DNA of 64,000 bases from Desulfarculaceae bacterium. GTDB lineage: Bacteria; Desulfobacterota; Desulfarculia; Desulfarculales; Desulfarculaceae. The notes beneath the pieces were generated by a model. It was not told the origin of the DNA. It saw nothing but the letters and a program-made list of their open reading frames with translations, and searched no databases. Shown piece after piece: positions 54,389-62,907 of the stretch (the first letter of the stretch is position 1; each line of letters opens with the position of its first letter). Location: the NCBI GenBank assembly GCA_021737645.1, contig JAIPDO010000005.1:44009-108008 (forward strand). Reading direction: 5' to 3'. A program made the translations under genes and the position numbers.

Positions 54389-55066
54389 CTAAGATGCCAC
54401 CCGGCGGGCCGGAGCGCAAGGGCCTGGCCAGCGCACCCGCACCCAGGGCAGCAGGGCCAGTGCCAGCAGGGACAGCCCGGCGTGAACCCACCAGGTGTTC
54501 ATGAGGGCCGCGTCCGAGGCCCCGCCCAGCCAGAACTCGGCCAGCCACATGCCCGCCGGGGAGGACCAGGCCCAGTCGGGCCGGGTGGCCCCCAGGCGGC
54601 CCGCCTCCACCACGAATCCGCTGAAGCCCACCGCCCAGCCCAAGAGAGGGGCCCACAGGCTCACCCTGCCCGGCCCCTTGCGCCAGAAACTCAGGCGAAG
54701 CAAAAACAGCAGGCCGCAGGCCAGGGTGAACACCGCGCCCAGCCAGTCCATGGCCTCGGAAAAGATCAGATAGGCCGGGCCGCGCAGGTAGGGAAAAAGC
54801 CACACATGAACCTGCCACAGGGCGCTGCCCAAGGCCATGAGCCACAGAGGCCACCAGGCCATGGCTATAAGAAATGCCCGGACCGGGGCCTGTGGCCATA
54901 GCGGCCCAAGCAGTAGCCAGCGCCGGGCGTCCCAACCCAAGGGGGACGCCCCTTGCCGCCGGGCCAGGCCCCACAACAAAAGGGCCAGGGACGCGGCCCC
55001 GGCCCCATAAAACAGCCAGGCCGGACCCGCCCCGAAAAAGGCGCTCCGGCCCGGCTCCAGGTTCAT
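54389..55066 (-). CDS. Polytopic membrane protein, possibly NarI-like
   Basis: 225 residues with five or six hydrophobic helices and many Trp. The spacing of helices and the HAGLSLLALALLPW last helix vaguely recall NarI/DsrM-type cytochrome b subunits, but the conserved haem His pairs are not evident. It lies between kdsB and recN, 5 bases from each. I cannot assign a function. Confidence 0.5.
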   Translation of the reverse strand: MNLEPGRSAFFGAGPAWLFYGAGAASLALLLWGLARRQGASPLGWDARRWLLLGPLWPQAPVRAFLIAMAWWPLWLMALGSALWQVHVWLFPYLRGPAYLIFSEAMDWLGAVFTLACGLLFLLRLSFWRKGPGRVSLWAPLLGWAVGFSGFVVEAGRLGATRPDWAWSSPAGMWLAEFWLGGASDAALMNTWWVHAGLSLLALALLPWVRVRWPGPCAPARRVAS

Positions 55067-55071
55067 GGCTT

Positions 55072-55818
55072 TTACACGCCCTCGCCGGGCCGCAAAAGGA
55101 TGCCCTCCACTCTGAGGGCGTCCTCGGGGCGGTCCACCTCTGGCGAGTCGTACCCGGTGATCACGCAGCGCACCTTAAAGCCGTGCTCCAAGGCCCTGAG
55201 CTGCTCCAGCTTTTCGATATCTTCCAGGCGGCCGGTGGGCAGGGCGGCGAAGGTGGCCAAAAAATCCCGGCGGAAGATGTACACCCCCAGGTGCTTGTAA
55301 TAGGTGGTCTGCTCTCCGTCCCTGGGAAAGGGGATGGGCAGGCGGGAGAAGTACAGGGCGTTGCCCTGCGCGTCCATGGCGGTCTTGACGTGGTTGGGGT
55401 CGGGTATCTCCCCGGCGTCCTTGATGGCCACCACCGGGGTGGACATGCCCAGTTCGGGCTCGGCCAACAGCGGCGCGGCGCATTCATCGAGCACCGCCGG
55501 TGGCAGCAGGGGCTGGTCGCCCTGCACGTTGACCACCAGCTCGCCGCCGCCCAGGCCCAGGGCCTCCGCGGCCAGGGCCACCCGGTCGCTGCCGCTACGG
55601 CAAGCGCTGGGAGTCATCAGAACCGTACCCCCGAAGGCCTCCACCGCCTGGGCCACCCTCTCGTCGTCGGTGGCCACGGCCACGGTCTTGACTCCCTTGG
55701 CCTGGGATGCCCGCTCCATGACGTGCTGGATCATGGGCTTGCCCGCGATACTCACCAATGGCTTGCCCGGAAAACGGCTGGAGCCGTAGCGGGCCGGGAT
55801 GATTACGTGCAGGGCCAT
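55072..55818 (-). CDS. kdsB: CMP-Kdo / CMP-8-amino-Kdo synthetase (KdsB family)
   Basis: 248 residues. VIIPARYGSSRFPGKPL is the start motif, RSGSDRVA and VNVQGDQP the nucleotide and metal-binding motifs. It activates Kdo-type sugars with CTP. Because kdnB and kdnA lie directly upstream with gaps of 13 and 5 bases, the likely substrate is 8-amino-3,8-dideoxy-Kdo, as for the Shewanella KdsB encoded with KdnA and KdnB. It could still act on ordinary Kdo. Confidence 0.93.
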   Translation of the reverse strand: MALHVIIPARYGSSRFPGKPLVSIAGKPMIQHVMERASQAKGVKTVAVATDDERVAQAVEAFGGTVLMTPSACRSGSDRVALAAEALGLGGGELVVNVQGDQPLLPPAVLDECAAPLLAEPELGMSTPVVAIKDAGEIPDPNHVKTAMDAQGNALYFSRLPIPFPRDGEQTTYYKHLGVYIFRRDFLATFAALPTGRLEDIEKLEQLRALEHGFKVRCVITGYDSPEVDRPEDALRVEGILLRPGEGV

Positions 55819-55823
55819 GGCGT

Positions 55824-57017
55824 CTACAGCGCCGCGGCGGCGCGGTTCACCGCCTCGGTCATTTGCTTCAGCTTCGCCTCGTCCCAGCCCAGCATTATCT
55901 GCCAGCTCAGGCAGCGGGACAGTATGCCCTCGGTCTGGGGCAGTGCGGCGGGGCCGTATTCGGCCCGGCCCTCCGGGCGCGCAAAGGGCCAGCCGTTCTT
56001 GCTGGTGGTGGACCCGGCGTGCAGGTGCCCCCAGTGGGGATAGGCGTGCCAGGTGTTCTTGCCCCAGGGGATGGCCGGGACGCCCTCTTCGGCCAGAAGA
56101 CCGGCGAAACGCTCCGCCGCCCCGGGGGTCTCGTGGAACCAGGCCAGGAAAGTGGCCGAGTCGCCGGACTCGTCGGGCAATTGGCGCAGGCTTACGCCGG
56201 GCACCCGAGCGATGGCCTCTTTGAGCGCGGCCTTGTTGCGCCGCTGAGTGGCGACCATGCGGTCCAGCTTGGCCAGTTGGGCCAGGCCCAGAGCGCCTTG
56301 CAACTCCATCATACGAAAGTTCATGCCCACGAAGCGCCGTCCCTCGTTGCCCCGGCCCACCGGCTTGTGGTCGTGGCCGTGGTCCTGGTATTCGCTGGCG
56401 TTCAGGCTCAGCTCCGCGTCGTTGGTGATGACCATGCCGCCTTCGCCGCAGGTCAACGTCTTCACCGAGTCGAAGCTGAAGGTGCCCATGGCCCCGAAGG
56501 TGCCCAAATGCCGGCCTTCCAGCCTGGCCCCGGCGGACTGGGCGGTGTCTTCCAAGACCGGGATGCCCGCCTCATCAGCTATGGCCATGATTTCTTTTAT
56601 GCGGGCCTGCGCCCCCATCATGTGCACCGGCACGATGCAGCGGGTCTTGTCGGTGATCTTTTTCTTGAGGTCGGCGGGGTCCATGCACAGGGTCTCGTCC
56701 ACCTCGCAGAACACCGGTTTGGCCCCGCAGTCCAGGATGGCCTCCCAGGTAGCCACAAAGGTGAACCCCTGCGTGACGACCTCGTCGCCGTAGCCCACGC
56801 CCAGAGAGGCCAGGGCCACCTTGAGGGCGGTGCTGCCGCTGGTCACCGCGCAGGCGTGCTTGGCCCCGGTGTAGGCGGCGAACTCCTCCTCGAACCGGCG
56901 CACCAGGTAGATGCCCTTGCGCTGCTCGTCAAACTCATAGCGGAACAACACCCCCCGCTGCATCACCTCGTTTACGGCGTCTGTCTCTTCCTGACCCAGC
57001 CACTCGAATCCTGGCAT
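55824..57017 (-). CDS. kdnA: 8-amino-3,8-dideoxy-manno-octulosonate aminotransferase (KdnA-like, DegT/DnrJ family)
   Basis: 397 residues, PLP fold type I of the sugar aminotransferase family. TSGSTALKVAL binds PLP phosphate, LEDTAQSAGA holds the PLP-stacking Asp, and Lys186 in FDSVKTLTCGEGG forms the Schiff base. The placement between a KdnB-like dehydrogenase and KdsB points to KdnA, which aminates the C8 aldehyde made by KdnB. The DegT family is large, so the call depends on context. Start ATG 57017 lies 13 bases after the kdnB stop. Confidence 0.85.
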   Translation of the reverse strand: MPGFEWLGQEETDAVNEVMQRGVLFRYEFDEQRKGIYLVRRFEEEFAAYTGAKHACAVTSGSTALKVALASLGVGYGDEVVTQGFTFVATWEAILDCGAKPVFCEVDETLCMDPADLKKKITDKTRCIVPVHMMGAQARIKEIMAIADEAGIPVLEDTAQSAGARLEGRHLGTFGAMGTFSFDSVKTLTCGEGGMVITNDAELSLNASEYQDHGHDHKPVGRGNEGRRFVGMNFRMMELQGALGLAQLAKLDRMVATQRRNKAALKEAIARVPGVSLRQLPDESGDSATFLAWFHETPGAAERFAGLLAEEGVPAIPWGKNTWHAYPHWGHLHAGSTTSKNGWPFARPEGRAEYGPAALPQTEGILSRCLSWQIMLGWDEAKLKQMTEAVNRAAAAL

Positions 57018-57030
57018 AGCTACATAACTC

Positions 57031-58191
57031 CTAGATAAAGGCTTCGCGGTAGATGATCTCCAGGTCGGCGGCGCTGACCCGGCGGGGGTTGTTGGCTATG
57101 GGCCGGGCCACGGTCATGGCCTTTTCGGCCATGGCGGGCACCGAGTCCTCGGGCACCTTGAGCTGGCGCAGGCTGGTGGGGATGCCCACCATGGCGCTGA
57201 GGTCCGATACCTCCTCCACGCAGGCGGCGGCCGCCTCCATGGTGCTCAGATCGTCGGGCAGCTCGGCCAGGGCGTAGGCCATATCCGCGAAACGCCCGGG
57301 GCAAGCCATGAGGTTGTAGCGCAGGACATAAGGCAGCAGCAGGGCGTTGGCCTCGCCGTGGGGGATGTCGTAGAACGCGCCCAGGGGATAGGCCATGGCG
57401 TGCACCGCGCCCACCCCGGCCTGAGCCAAGGCCAGACCGGCCAGATGGGAAGCCAGCAGCATGCCTTCGCGGGCCGCCAGGTTGCCGCCGTGGGCCACGG
57501 CCGGGGCCAGATGCTGGCCGATCAGCTCGATGGCCGCCAGGGCGTTGAGGTCGCTCATTGGCGTGGCCGCCAGGCTGGTGTAGGCCTCCATGGCGTGGGT
57601 CAGGGCGTCCATGCCGGTGATGGCGGTGACATAGGGCGGGCAGCTCACGGTGAGCAGGGGATCAAGGATAGCCGCGTGGGGGTAGAGCAGGCTGCCGTTG
57701 ATGCCGCCCTTAAACTTGTCCGAGCGCCGGGTGAACACGGCGGTGAAGGTCACCTCACTGCCGGTGCCCGCGGTGGTGGGCAGGCAGATCACCGGCACGC
57801 CGGGCTCCTTTACCAGGTCCAGGCCCACGTAGTCGGTGGCCTGGCCGGGGTTGGTGATCAGCACGCCCGCGGCCTTGGCCAAATCCAGGGCGCTGCCCCC
57901 GCCGATGCCCACCACGGCGGTGGCGCCCTTTTCCCGCCCCAGGGCGGCGGCGGCGTCGGCCTCGGAGGGTTCGGGCTCGCGGGTCAGGTCGCTGAACACG
58001 TCGTAGGCCACGCCTGCGGCATCCAGGCTGTCCAAGGCGGGTTTTACGGCCTCCAAGCCGGCCAGGGCCGGGTCCAGCACCACCAAAACCTGCTTGGCCC
58101 CCAATAGGGTCAGTTCCTCGCCCAAACGGGCCGCCGAGCCCTGGCCGAACACCAGGCGGCGAATGCCTTCATTGGTAAAGATCGCGGGCAT
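57031..58191 (-). CDS. kdnB: 3-deoxy-octulosonate 8-dehydrogenase (KdnB-like, iron-containing alcohol dehydrogenase)
   Basis: 386 residues, iron-containing alcohol dehydrogenase fold. GIGGGSALDLAK binds NAD(P), PTTAGTGSEVT is the family motif, and GMDALTHAMEAY, HAMAYPLG and YDIPHGEANALLLP give the Asp and His metal ligands. KdnB oxidises C8 of Kdo to an aldehyde. ATG 58191 (AAGGGA upstream) matches the usual start; the longer frame adds unrelated residues. First gene of kdnB-kdnA-kdsB, divergent from the phosphofructokinase. Confidence 0.85.
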   Translation of the reverse strand: MPAIFTNEGIRRLVFGQGSAARLGEELTLLGAKQVLVVLDPALAGLEAVKPALDSLDAAGVAYDVFSDLTREPEPSEADAAAALGREKGATAVVGIGGGSALDLAKAAGVLITNPGQATDYVGLDLVKEPGVPVICLPTTAGTGSEVTFTAVFTRRSDKFKGGINGSLLYPHAAILDPLLTVSCPPYVTAITGMDALTHAMEAYTSLAATPMSDLNALAAIELIGQHLAPAVAHGGNLAAREGMLLASHLAGLALAQAGVGAVHAMAYPLGAFYDIPHGEANALLLPYVLRYNLMACPGRFADMAYALAELPDDLSTMEAAAACVEEVSDLSAMVGIPTSLRQLKVPEDSVPAMAEKAMTVARPIANNPRRVSAADLEIIYREAFI

Positions 58192-58298
58192 GTATTGATC
58201 CCTTTCTGTGCACCGCCCATGGGCGGAAAAATTCGGTTTTTTCAGCCACCCCGCCAGGGTGACCAGCATTACGATGGTAGCACAACCCCACCGGTTGT

Positions 58299-58369
58299 AA
58301 AGGCCACCAAAGCGCAACTTGACCCGCCATTGCCCTGGTGCTAGCGTGCTGATTAAAGGTGGCCTTTAA
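58299..58369. promoter_or_regulatory. Operator-like inverted repeats around the phosphofructokinase promoter
   Basis: TTAAAGG-TGG-CCTTTAA (58353-58369) is a perfect 7-base palindrome just after the predicted transcription start and before the ribosome binding site. AAAGGCCACC (58299-58308), upstream of the -35, is the exact reverse complement of GGTGGCCTTT (58358-58367). Two sites flanking the promoter suit a regulator that bends or loops the DNA. Confidence 0.5.
58319..58347 (+). promoter_or_regulatory. Candidate extended -10 promoter of the phosphofructokinase gene
   Basis: TTGACC (58319-58324), a 17-base spacer and TAGCGT (58342-58347) with TGC directly before it (extended -10). The three most important -10 bases (T, A and final T) are kept. 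It predicts a start near 58354. Confidence 0.45.
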
Positions 58370-58385
58370 CCAGGAGAAATACCAA

Positions 58386-59729
58386 GTGCGCGAGGACCGG
58401 CATAACATCTTAGCCAATCAAACCGCTGTTCCCACCCTGGGCCCGTCCAAGATAAACAACCCGGCGGCGGCCATGTGCGGCCCGGACGGCAGCGCATGCA
58501 GGTTCACCACCGATGAAGATCGGGTGCTGGTGAATCCCTATCCCCAGGATATCAAGGGGAAAAAGACTCCCCCCACCTTCGAGTTGGCCGGGCCGCGCAG
58601 CCACATCTACTTCGACCCACCCAAGCTCAAGGCGGCCATCGTCACCTGCGGGGGCATGTGCCCGGGCATCAACTCCCTGGTGCGCTCCATCGTGCTGCAA
58701 CTTTATTATATCTATGGGGTGCGCAACATCGTGGGAGTCCGCTTCGGGTTGCAGGGTTTCATACCCAAATACGGCCACCAGATGATGGACCTCAACCCAG
58801 GGGAAGTGCAGAACATCCACGGCCGGGGCGGCTGCTTTTTGGGCATGAGCCGGGGCCCCCAGCCCATGGAAGACATCGTGGACTCCATGGAGCGCCAGAA
58901 CGTCGGGCTGCTGTTCATGATCGGCGGCGACGGCACCCTTCGGGCGGGACAGGCCATCTACGAGGAAATCACCCGGCGCCAAATGAAAATCGGGGTCATT
59001 TGCATCCCCAAGACCATCGACAACGACATCAGCTTCGTGGAGCGCTCCTTCGGTTTCGAGACCGCCGTGGAGGCGGCCACCGGAGCCATCCGGGGGGCCC
59101 ACAACGAGGCCACCGGCGCGCCCAACGGAGTGGGCCTGGTAAAGCTCATGGGCCGCTTGAGCGGCTTTGTGGCCGCCCAGGCCACCCTGGCCCTGGCCGA
59201 TGTGAACTTCTGCCTGATCCCGGAGGTGGATTTCGACTTGGAGGGCGAACACGGCCTGCTGGCCCAGTTGGAGAAGCGCCTGGACGACCGGGGGCACGGG
59301 GTGGTGCTGGTGGCCGAGGGCGCGGGGCAGAAGCTATTCGAAGGTAAGGACCTGGGCACCGACCCCAGCGGCAACCCGGTGCTGGGCGACATCGGCGTCT
59401 ACCTGAAGCACAAGATCGGCCAATACTTCAAGGAAAAGAAAAAGCCCCTGACCCTAAAATACATCGACCCCAGCTACCTGATCCGCTCGGTGCCCGCCAG
59501 CAGCGACGACCGGGTCTTCACCGGCTTTTTGGGCCACCACGCGGTGCACGCGGGCATGAGCGGGCGCACCGGCATGCTGGTGTCCACCTGGGGCAACCAC
59601 TTCGTGCACGTGCCGATCCCCCTGGCCATAGAACACCGCCGCCGGGTGGACCCCCAGGGCGGCCTGTGGCGGGCGGTGCGCGAGGCCACCGGCCAGCCAT
59701 CGCTGCTCAACAGCAACGGCGGCAAATAG
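58386..59729 (+). CDS. 6-phosphofructokinase, plant/spirochaete-type long form
   Basis: 447 residues. The core has CGGMCPGIN, IGGDGTLRAG and PKTIDNDI, then LMGRLSGFVA. The Gly in GGDG is typical of ATP-dependent enzymes while the Lys in PKTIDND is shared with PPi-type enzymes; this mix is seen in ATP-dependent plant PFKs and the TP0108-like group. An N-terminal extension of about 70 residues also fits that group. GTG 58386 is chosen because AGGAGA (58372-58377) lies 8 bases upstream; a GTG at 58359 is in frame but lacks a site. Confidence 0.88.
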   Translation: MREDRHNILANQTAVPTLGPSKINNPAAAMCGPDGSACRFTTDEDRVLVNPYPQDIKGKKTPPTFELAGPRSHIYFDPPKLKAAIVTCGGMCPGINSLVRSIVLQLYYIYGVRNIVGVRFGLQGFIPKYGHQMMDLNPGEVQNIHGRGGCFLGMSRGPQPMEDIVDSMERQNVGLLFMIGGDGTLRAGQAIYEEITRRQMKIGVICIPKTIDNDISFVERSFGFETAVEAATGAIRGAHNEATGAPNGVGLVKLMGRLSGFVAAQATLALADVNFCLIPEVDFDLEGEHGLLAQLEKRLDDRGHGVVLVAEGAGQKLFEGKDLGTDPSGNPVLGDIGVYLKHKIGQYFKEKKKPLTLKYIDPSYLIRSVPASSDDRVFTGFLGHHAVHAGMSGRTGMLVSTWGNHFVHVPIPLAIEHRRRVDPQGGLWRAVREATGQPSLLNSNGGK

Positions 59730-59739
59730 CTTTAGGCGA

Positions 59740-60648
59740 TCAGTCGGTTTTTTGGCCCTCGCCCCCGATATCTCGGCGGGGCGGGGGCAAATCTTTTTTG
59801 TTGACCAAGGTGCGGTAGGGGAAGGGAATCTCCACGCCTTCGGCGTCGAAGCGCTTCTTGACCGCCTCCAGCATCCACCACCGGGCGGACCAGTACTCAT
59901 CCATGTTGGGGCACCACATATATAGGCGCAGACCTATGGAGAAATCGCCGTGGGAAATTACCTTTACCCAGGGCTGCTCCGGGGCGGTGGACGCGGGCAT
60001 GCGGTGGGGGCAGTTCTGGGCCTCTTCCAGGATCAGGCGCCGCGCCAGATCGATCTTGGTGTCGTAGCTCACCCCCATCTCCACCCGGCAAAGTATCTTG
60101 GGGTCGATGATGGAGTGGTTGAGCAGGATCATGGAGTCGATTTTTTCGTTGGGTATGATCAGGCGCTTGTTTTCCCAGGTGCGCACGATGGTGTGGCGCA
60201 GGGTGATGTCCTCCACCGTGCCGTAGTGATCCTCCAGAGTCACCTTGTCCCCGATGCGGATGGGCCGGTAAACGGCCAGGGAAAAACCGGCCACCAGATT
60301 GGCCAGGGTGCCCTTGGCCGCGAAGCCGATCACCACCGCGGTGATGCCCGCCCCGGCCACCAGGGTGCCGAACAGGCCCCGCAGTTGGGGCACCAGGCTG
60401 GCGTAGAGCACCACCGCCCCCAGGTATACCAATGCGGTTTTAAGGCGCCGGGTAAAGGCGATGATGGTGGGGTCCACCTTGCGCCCAAGGTGCCCCATAA
60501 CCCATTGGGAGCGCTTGAGCAGCTGCCCCAAAAGGTGCGAAACCAGCCAGGCGGCCAGAAACAGGACCACGGCCAGTGCGATCATGCCCAACCCGGTGGA
60601 GGGGTCCAGCAGATTTTTCGCCTGAAGCCAATCCCAGTCCAAAGCCAC
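59740..60648 (-). CDS. MscS-family mechanosensitive ion channel
   Basis: 302 residues. Three N-terminal helices (about 18-40, 70-85, 95-135), the last a Gly/Ala-rich pore helix (GAGITAVVIGFAAKGTLANLVAG), then the beta domain starting RPIRIGDKVTLEDHYGTVEDITLRHT, where PIRIGD is the family signature, and a C-terminal alpha-beta domain. It releases solutes on osmotic downshock. It converges with the phosphofructokinase gene, 10 bases away. Confidence 0.92.
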   Translation of the reverse strand: MALDWDWLQAKNLLDPSTGLGMIALAVVLFLAAWLVSHLLGQLLKRSQWVMGHLGRKVDPTIIAFTRRLKTALVYLGAVVLYASLVPQLRGLFGTLVAGAGITAVVIGFAAKGTLANLVAGFSLAVYRPIRIGDKVTLEDHYGTVEDITLRHTIVRTWENKRLIIPNEKIDSMILLNHSIIDPKILCRVEMGVSYDTKIDLARRLILEEAQNCPHRMPASTAPEQPWVKVISHGDFSIGLRLYMWCPNMDEYWSARWWMLEAVKKRFDAEGVEIPFPYRTLVNKKDLPPPRRDIGGEGQKTD

Positions 60649-60668
60649 CTCCCTGTTGAAGCTAAATC

Positions 60669-61955
60669 TTAGTGCTTAAAAGCCCTTTGGCCGGTGAACA
60701 CCATGGCCACCGGCGGGTCGGCCTGGTTGCAGGCCTCGATGGACTCCCAGTCGCGCAGACTGCCGCCGGGATGGGCGATGCAGTTCACCCCCTCGGCCAG
60801 GCCCACGTCCACCCCGTCTCGGAAGGGGAAAAAGGCGTCGGAGATCATGATGGAGCCGGGCAGGCCGCCCTTGTCCGCCTGAGTCTGCTCATCAATGGCC
60901 CCGATCTTGGCCGGGTCCTCGCGGCCCTCGGCCACGGCCAGGGCCAGTTCGTCGTATTTCAGGCCGTGGGTCAGCCAGCAGAGCTTGTTGGCGTACTTTA
61001 CATACGCCTTCTGGGCGGCGATGCGGGCCACGCCCACCCGGTCCTGCTCCCCGGTGCCGATGCCCACGGTGCAGCCGTCCTTCACGTAGATCACGCTGTT
61101 GCTGCTCACGCCCTGCTCCACCGCCCAGCCGAACACCACGTCATCCAGCTCGGACGGGGTTGGTTGACGCATAGGCTCCACCATCTCGCCCTTGTATTCG
61201 CAGCGGGCGGGCAACAGGTCGGCCGGGGTCCTGATGGGGTTGAACGATGAGGTCTGCAACACCATGCCCCCGTCCATGAGGCACTTGATGTCCAAAAAGC
61301 GGCCGTCGCGCCACTGGTCCAGCTCGGCGATGCGAGGCATACCCAGAATACGCAGGTTCTTGGCCTTCTTGAGTATATCCAGGGCCCCTTCCTCGTAATC
61401 CGGCGCGGCCACCACCTCCAGATAAAGCTCGTTCATCATCTCGGCGGTGGTCTTGTCCACCGGGCGGTTGAGCACCGCCGCCCCGCCAAAGGCGGCGATC
61501 AGGTCGGCCAAAAAGGCTTTCTCATAGGCCGAGGAGATGTCACCGGCCACGGCGGCCCCGGAGGGGTTGTTGTGTTTCATGATGGCGCAGGCCGGACGAT
61601 CGGTGAGATAGCGCAAAATATGCAGCGCGCCGTCCACGTCAGTGAGGTTGGTCTTGCCGGGGTGCTTGCCCGCCTGGAGCATCTGGGCCTCGTCGATGGC
61701 GCTGACCAGGCCCATGCCCGGCCCCACCAGCTTAATATCGCCCACGCTGAGCCCGCCGCCCACCAGCTCGTACAGGGCCGCTTCCTGGCCGGGGTTCTCG
61801 CCGTAGCGCAGGCCCTTTTCGATCAACTCGCCGCCGTCCGTGAGCTTCCAGGTGCGCTTTTTATAGACCAGTTCCTCGCCGCCCACGGTGATTTTCACCT
61901 CGGGCGGGAAATGATCGGCCATGACCGTACGATATTGCGCCTTGATGTCCGCCAA
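60669..61955 (-). CDS. Stand-alone AICAR transformylase (PurH C-terminal domain family)
   Basis: 428 residues. LRYGENPGQEAALYEL at about residue 49 and KHNNPSGAAV are the AICAR transformylase motifs, with the catalytic Lys-His pair in KHNNPSG. In bifunctional PurH about 200 residues of IMP cyclohydrolase (MGS-like domain) precede LRYGENP; only about 45 unrelated residues do here, so the cyclohydrolase must be encoded elsewhere. It transfers a formyl group from 10-formyl-THF to AICAR in purine synthesis. It lies between proC and the MscS gene. Confidence 0.9.
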   Translation of the reverse strand: MADIKAQYRTVMADHFPPEVKITVGGEELVYKKRTWKLTDGGELIEKGLRYGENPGQEAALYELVGGGLSVGDIKLVGPGMGLVSAIDEAQMLQAGKHPGKTNLTDVDGALHILRYLTDRPACAIMKHNNPSGAAVAGDISSAYEKAFLADLIAAFGGAAVLNRPVDKTTAEMMNELYLEVVAAPDYEEGALDILKKAKNLRILGMPRIAELDQWRDGRFLDIKCLMDGGMVLQTSSFNPIRTPADLLPARCEYKGEMVEPMRQPTPSELDDVVFGWAVEQGVSSNSVIYVKDGCTVGIGTGEQDRVGVARIAAQKAYVKYANKLCWLTHGLKYDELALAVAEGREDPAKIGAIDEQTQADKGGLPGSIMISDAFFPFRDGVDVGLAEGVNCIAHPGGSLRDWESIEACNQADPPVAMVFTGQRAFKH

Positions 61956-61990
61956 CTTTATCTCCTTGCCTGAACGCGCAAGCGTTCGGG

Positions 61991-62803
61991 TTATTTCTTA
62001 CCTAGCTCCTGACCCCGGCGGGTGGCCGCCTCGATCACTTTATAAAGCACTCCACGCACTCCGCCGCGCTCCAGCTCGGCCAGTCCGGCGGCGGTGGTGC
62101 CTCCGGGGGAGGTGACCCAATCCTTGAGCACGCCGGGATGCTCGCCGGTCTTGATGACCATCTGGGCCGCCCCGGCCACGGTGTGGGCGGCCAGGGTCAG
62201 GGCGGTCTGGCGATCCAGCCCCTGGCACACCCCGGCGTCGGCCAGGGCCTCGATCATCACGTAGACATAGGCAGGGCCAGAACCCGACAGGGCGGTGACC
62301 GCGTCCATAAGCTTTTCTTCCACCGTGACCACCGGCCCCACCGCGCCGAACACCTCCCTTGCCGTGTCCAGATACTCGGGAGCCAGCTCGGGCGCGGCGC
62401 AGATGGCGGTCACCCCCTTGCCCACCAGGGCCGGGGTGTTGGGCATGGCCCTGACCAGGGCCTGGCCCTGGGGCAAGGCGGCGGCCACCGTGGCCAGCTT
62501 GAGGCCCGCGGCCAGGGTTATCACCAGGCTGCCGGGCCGAAGGGCCGAAGCCGCGTCCCGGGCCGCCTGGGCTGCATAGGCGGGCTTGACCGCCAGGATC
62601 AGCAGGTCCAGGTCGCTCAGATCAGCAGGGTTTGCCACCGTGGCCACTCCCAGCTCTGAGTTAAGCTGTTTGGCCCGTGCGGCATCGATTTCGGCAACCA
62701 CCACCTGGGCGGCCTGCACCACCTCGGCGGCCAGCATGCCCTTGAGCAGGGCCCCGCCCATGTTGCCGCAACCGGCCAAGCCTACGCGTCCCTTTAGCGC
62801 CAT
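61991..62803 (-). CDS. proC: Pyrroline-5-carboxylate reductase
   Basis: 270 residues. The N-terminal Rossmann motif is GLAGCGNMGGALLKG, and SGSGPAYVYVMIEALADAGV in the helical domain is the family signature, followed by the TSPGGTT loop. It makes proline from pyrroline-5-carboxylate with NAD(P)H. It precedes the AICAR transformylase gene by 35 bases and may share its transcript. Confidence 0.95.
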   Translation of the reverse strand: MALKGRVGLAGCGNMGGALLKGMLAAEVVQAAQVVVAEIDAARAKQLNSELGVATVANPADLSDLDLLILAVKPAYAAQAARDAASALRPGSLVITLAAGLKLATVAAALPQGQALVRAMPNTPALVGKGVTAICAAPELAPEYLDTAREVFGAVGPVVTVEEKLMDAVTALSGSGPAYVYVMIEALADAGVCQGLDRQTALTLAAHTVAGAAQMVIKTGEHPGVLKDWVTSPGGTTAAGLAELERGGVRGVLYKVIEAATRRGQELGKK

Positions 62804-62907
62804 GATATTCTCCTTGCCGCCCCGTCGCGGGCCGGTTCTGCTTTCTTACTATATCCCGTGGCCGCGCTGGGCTCCAGGGTCTGTTTAGCCCGCATATTTC
62901 ACTAGGG

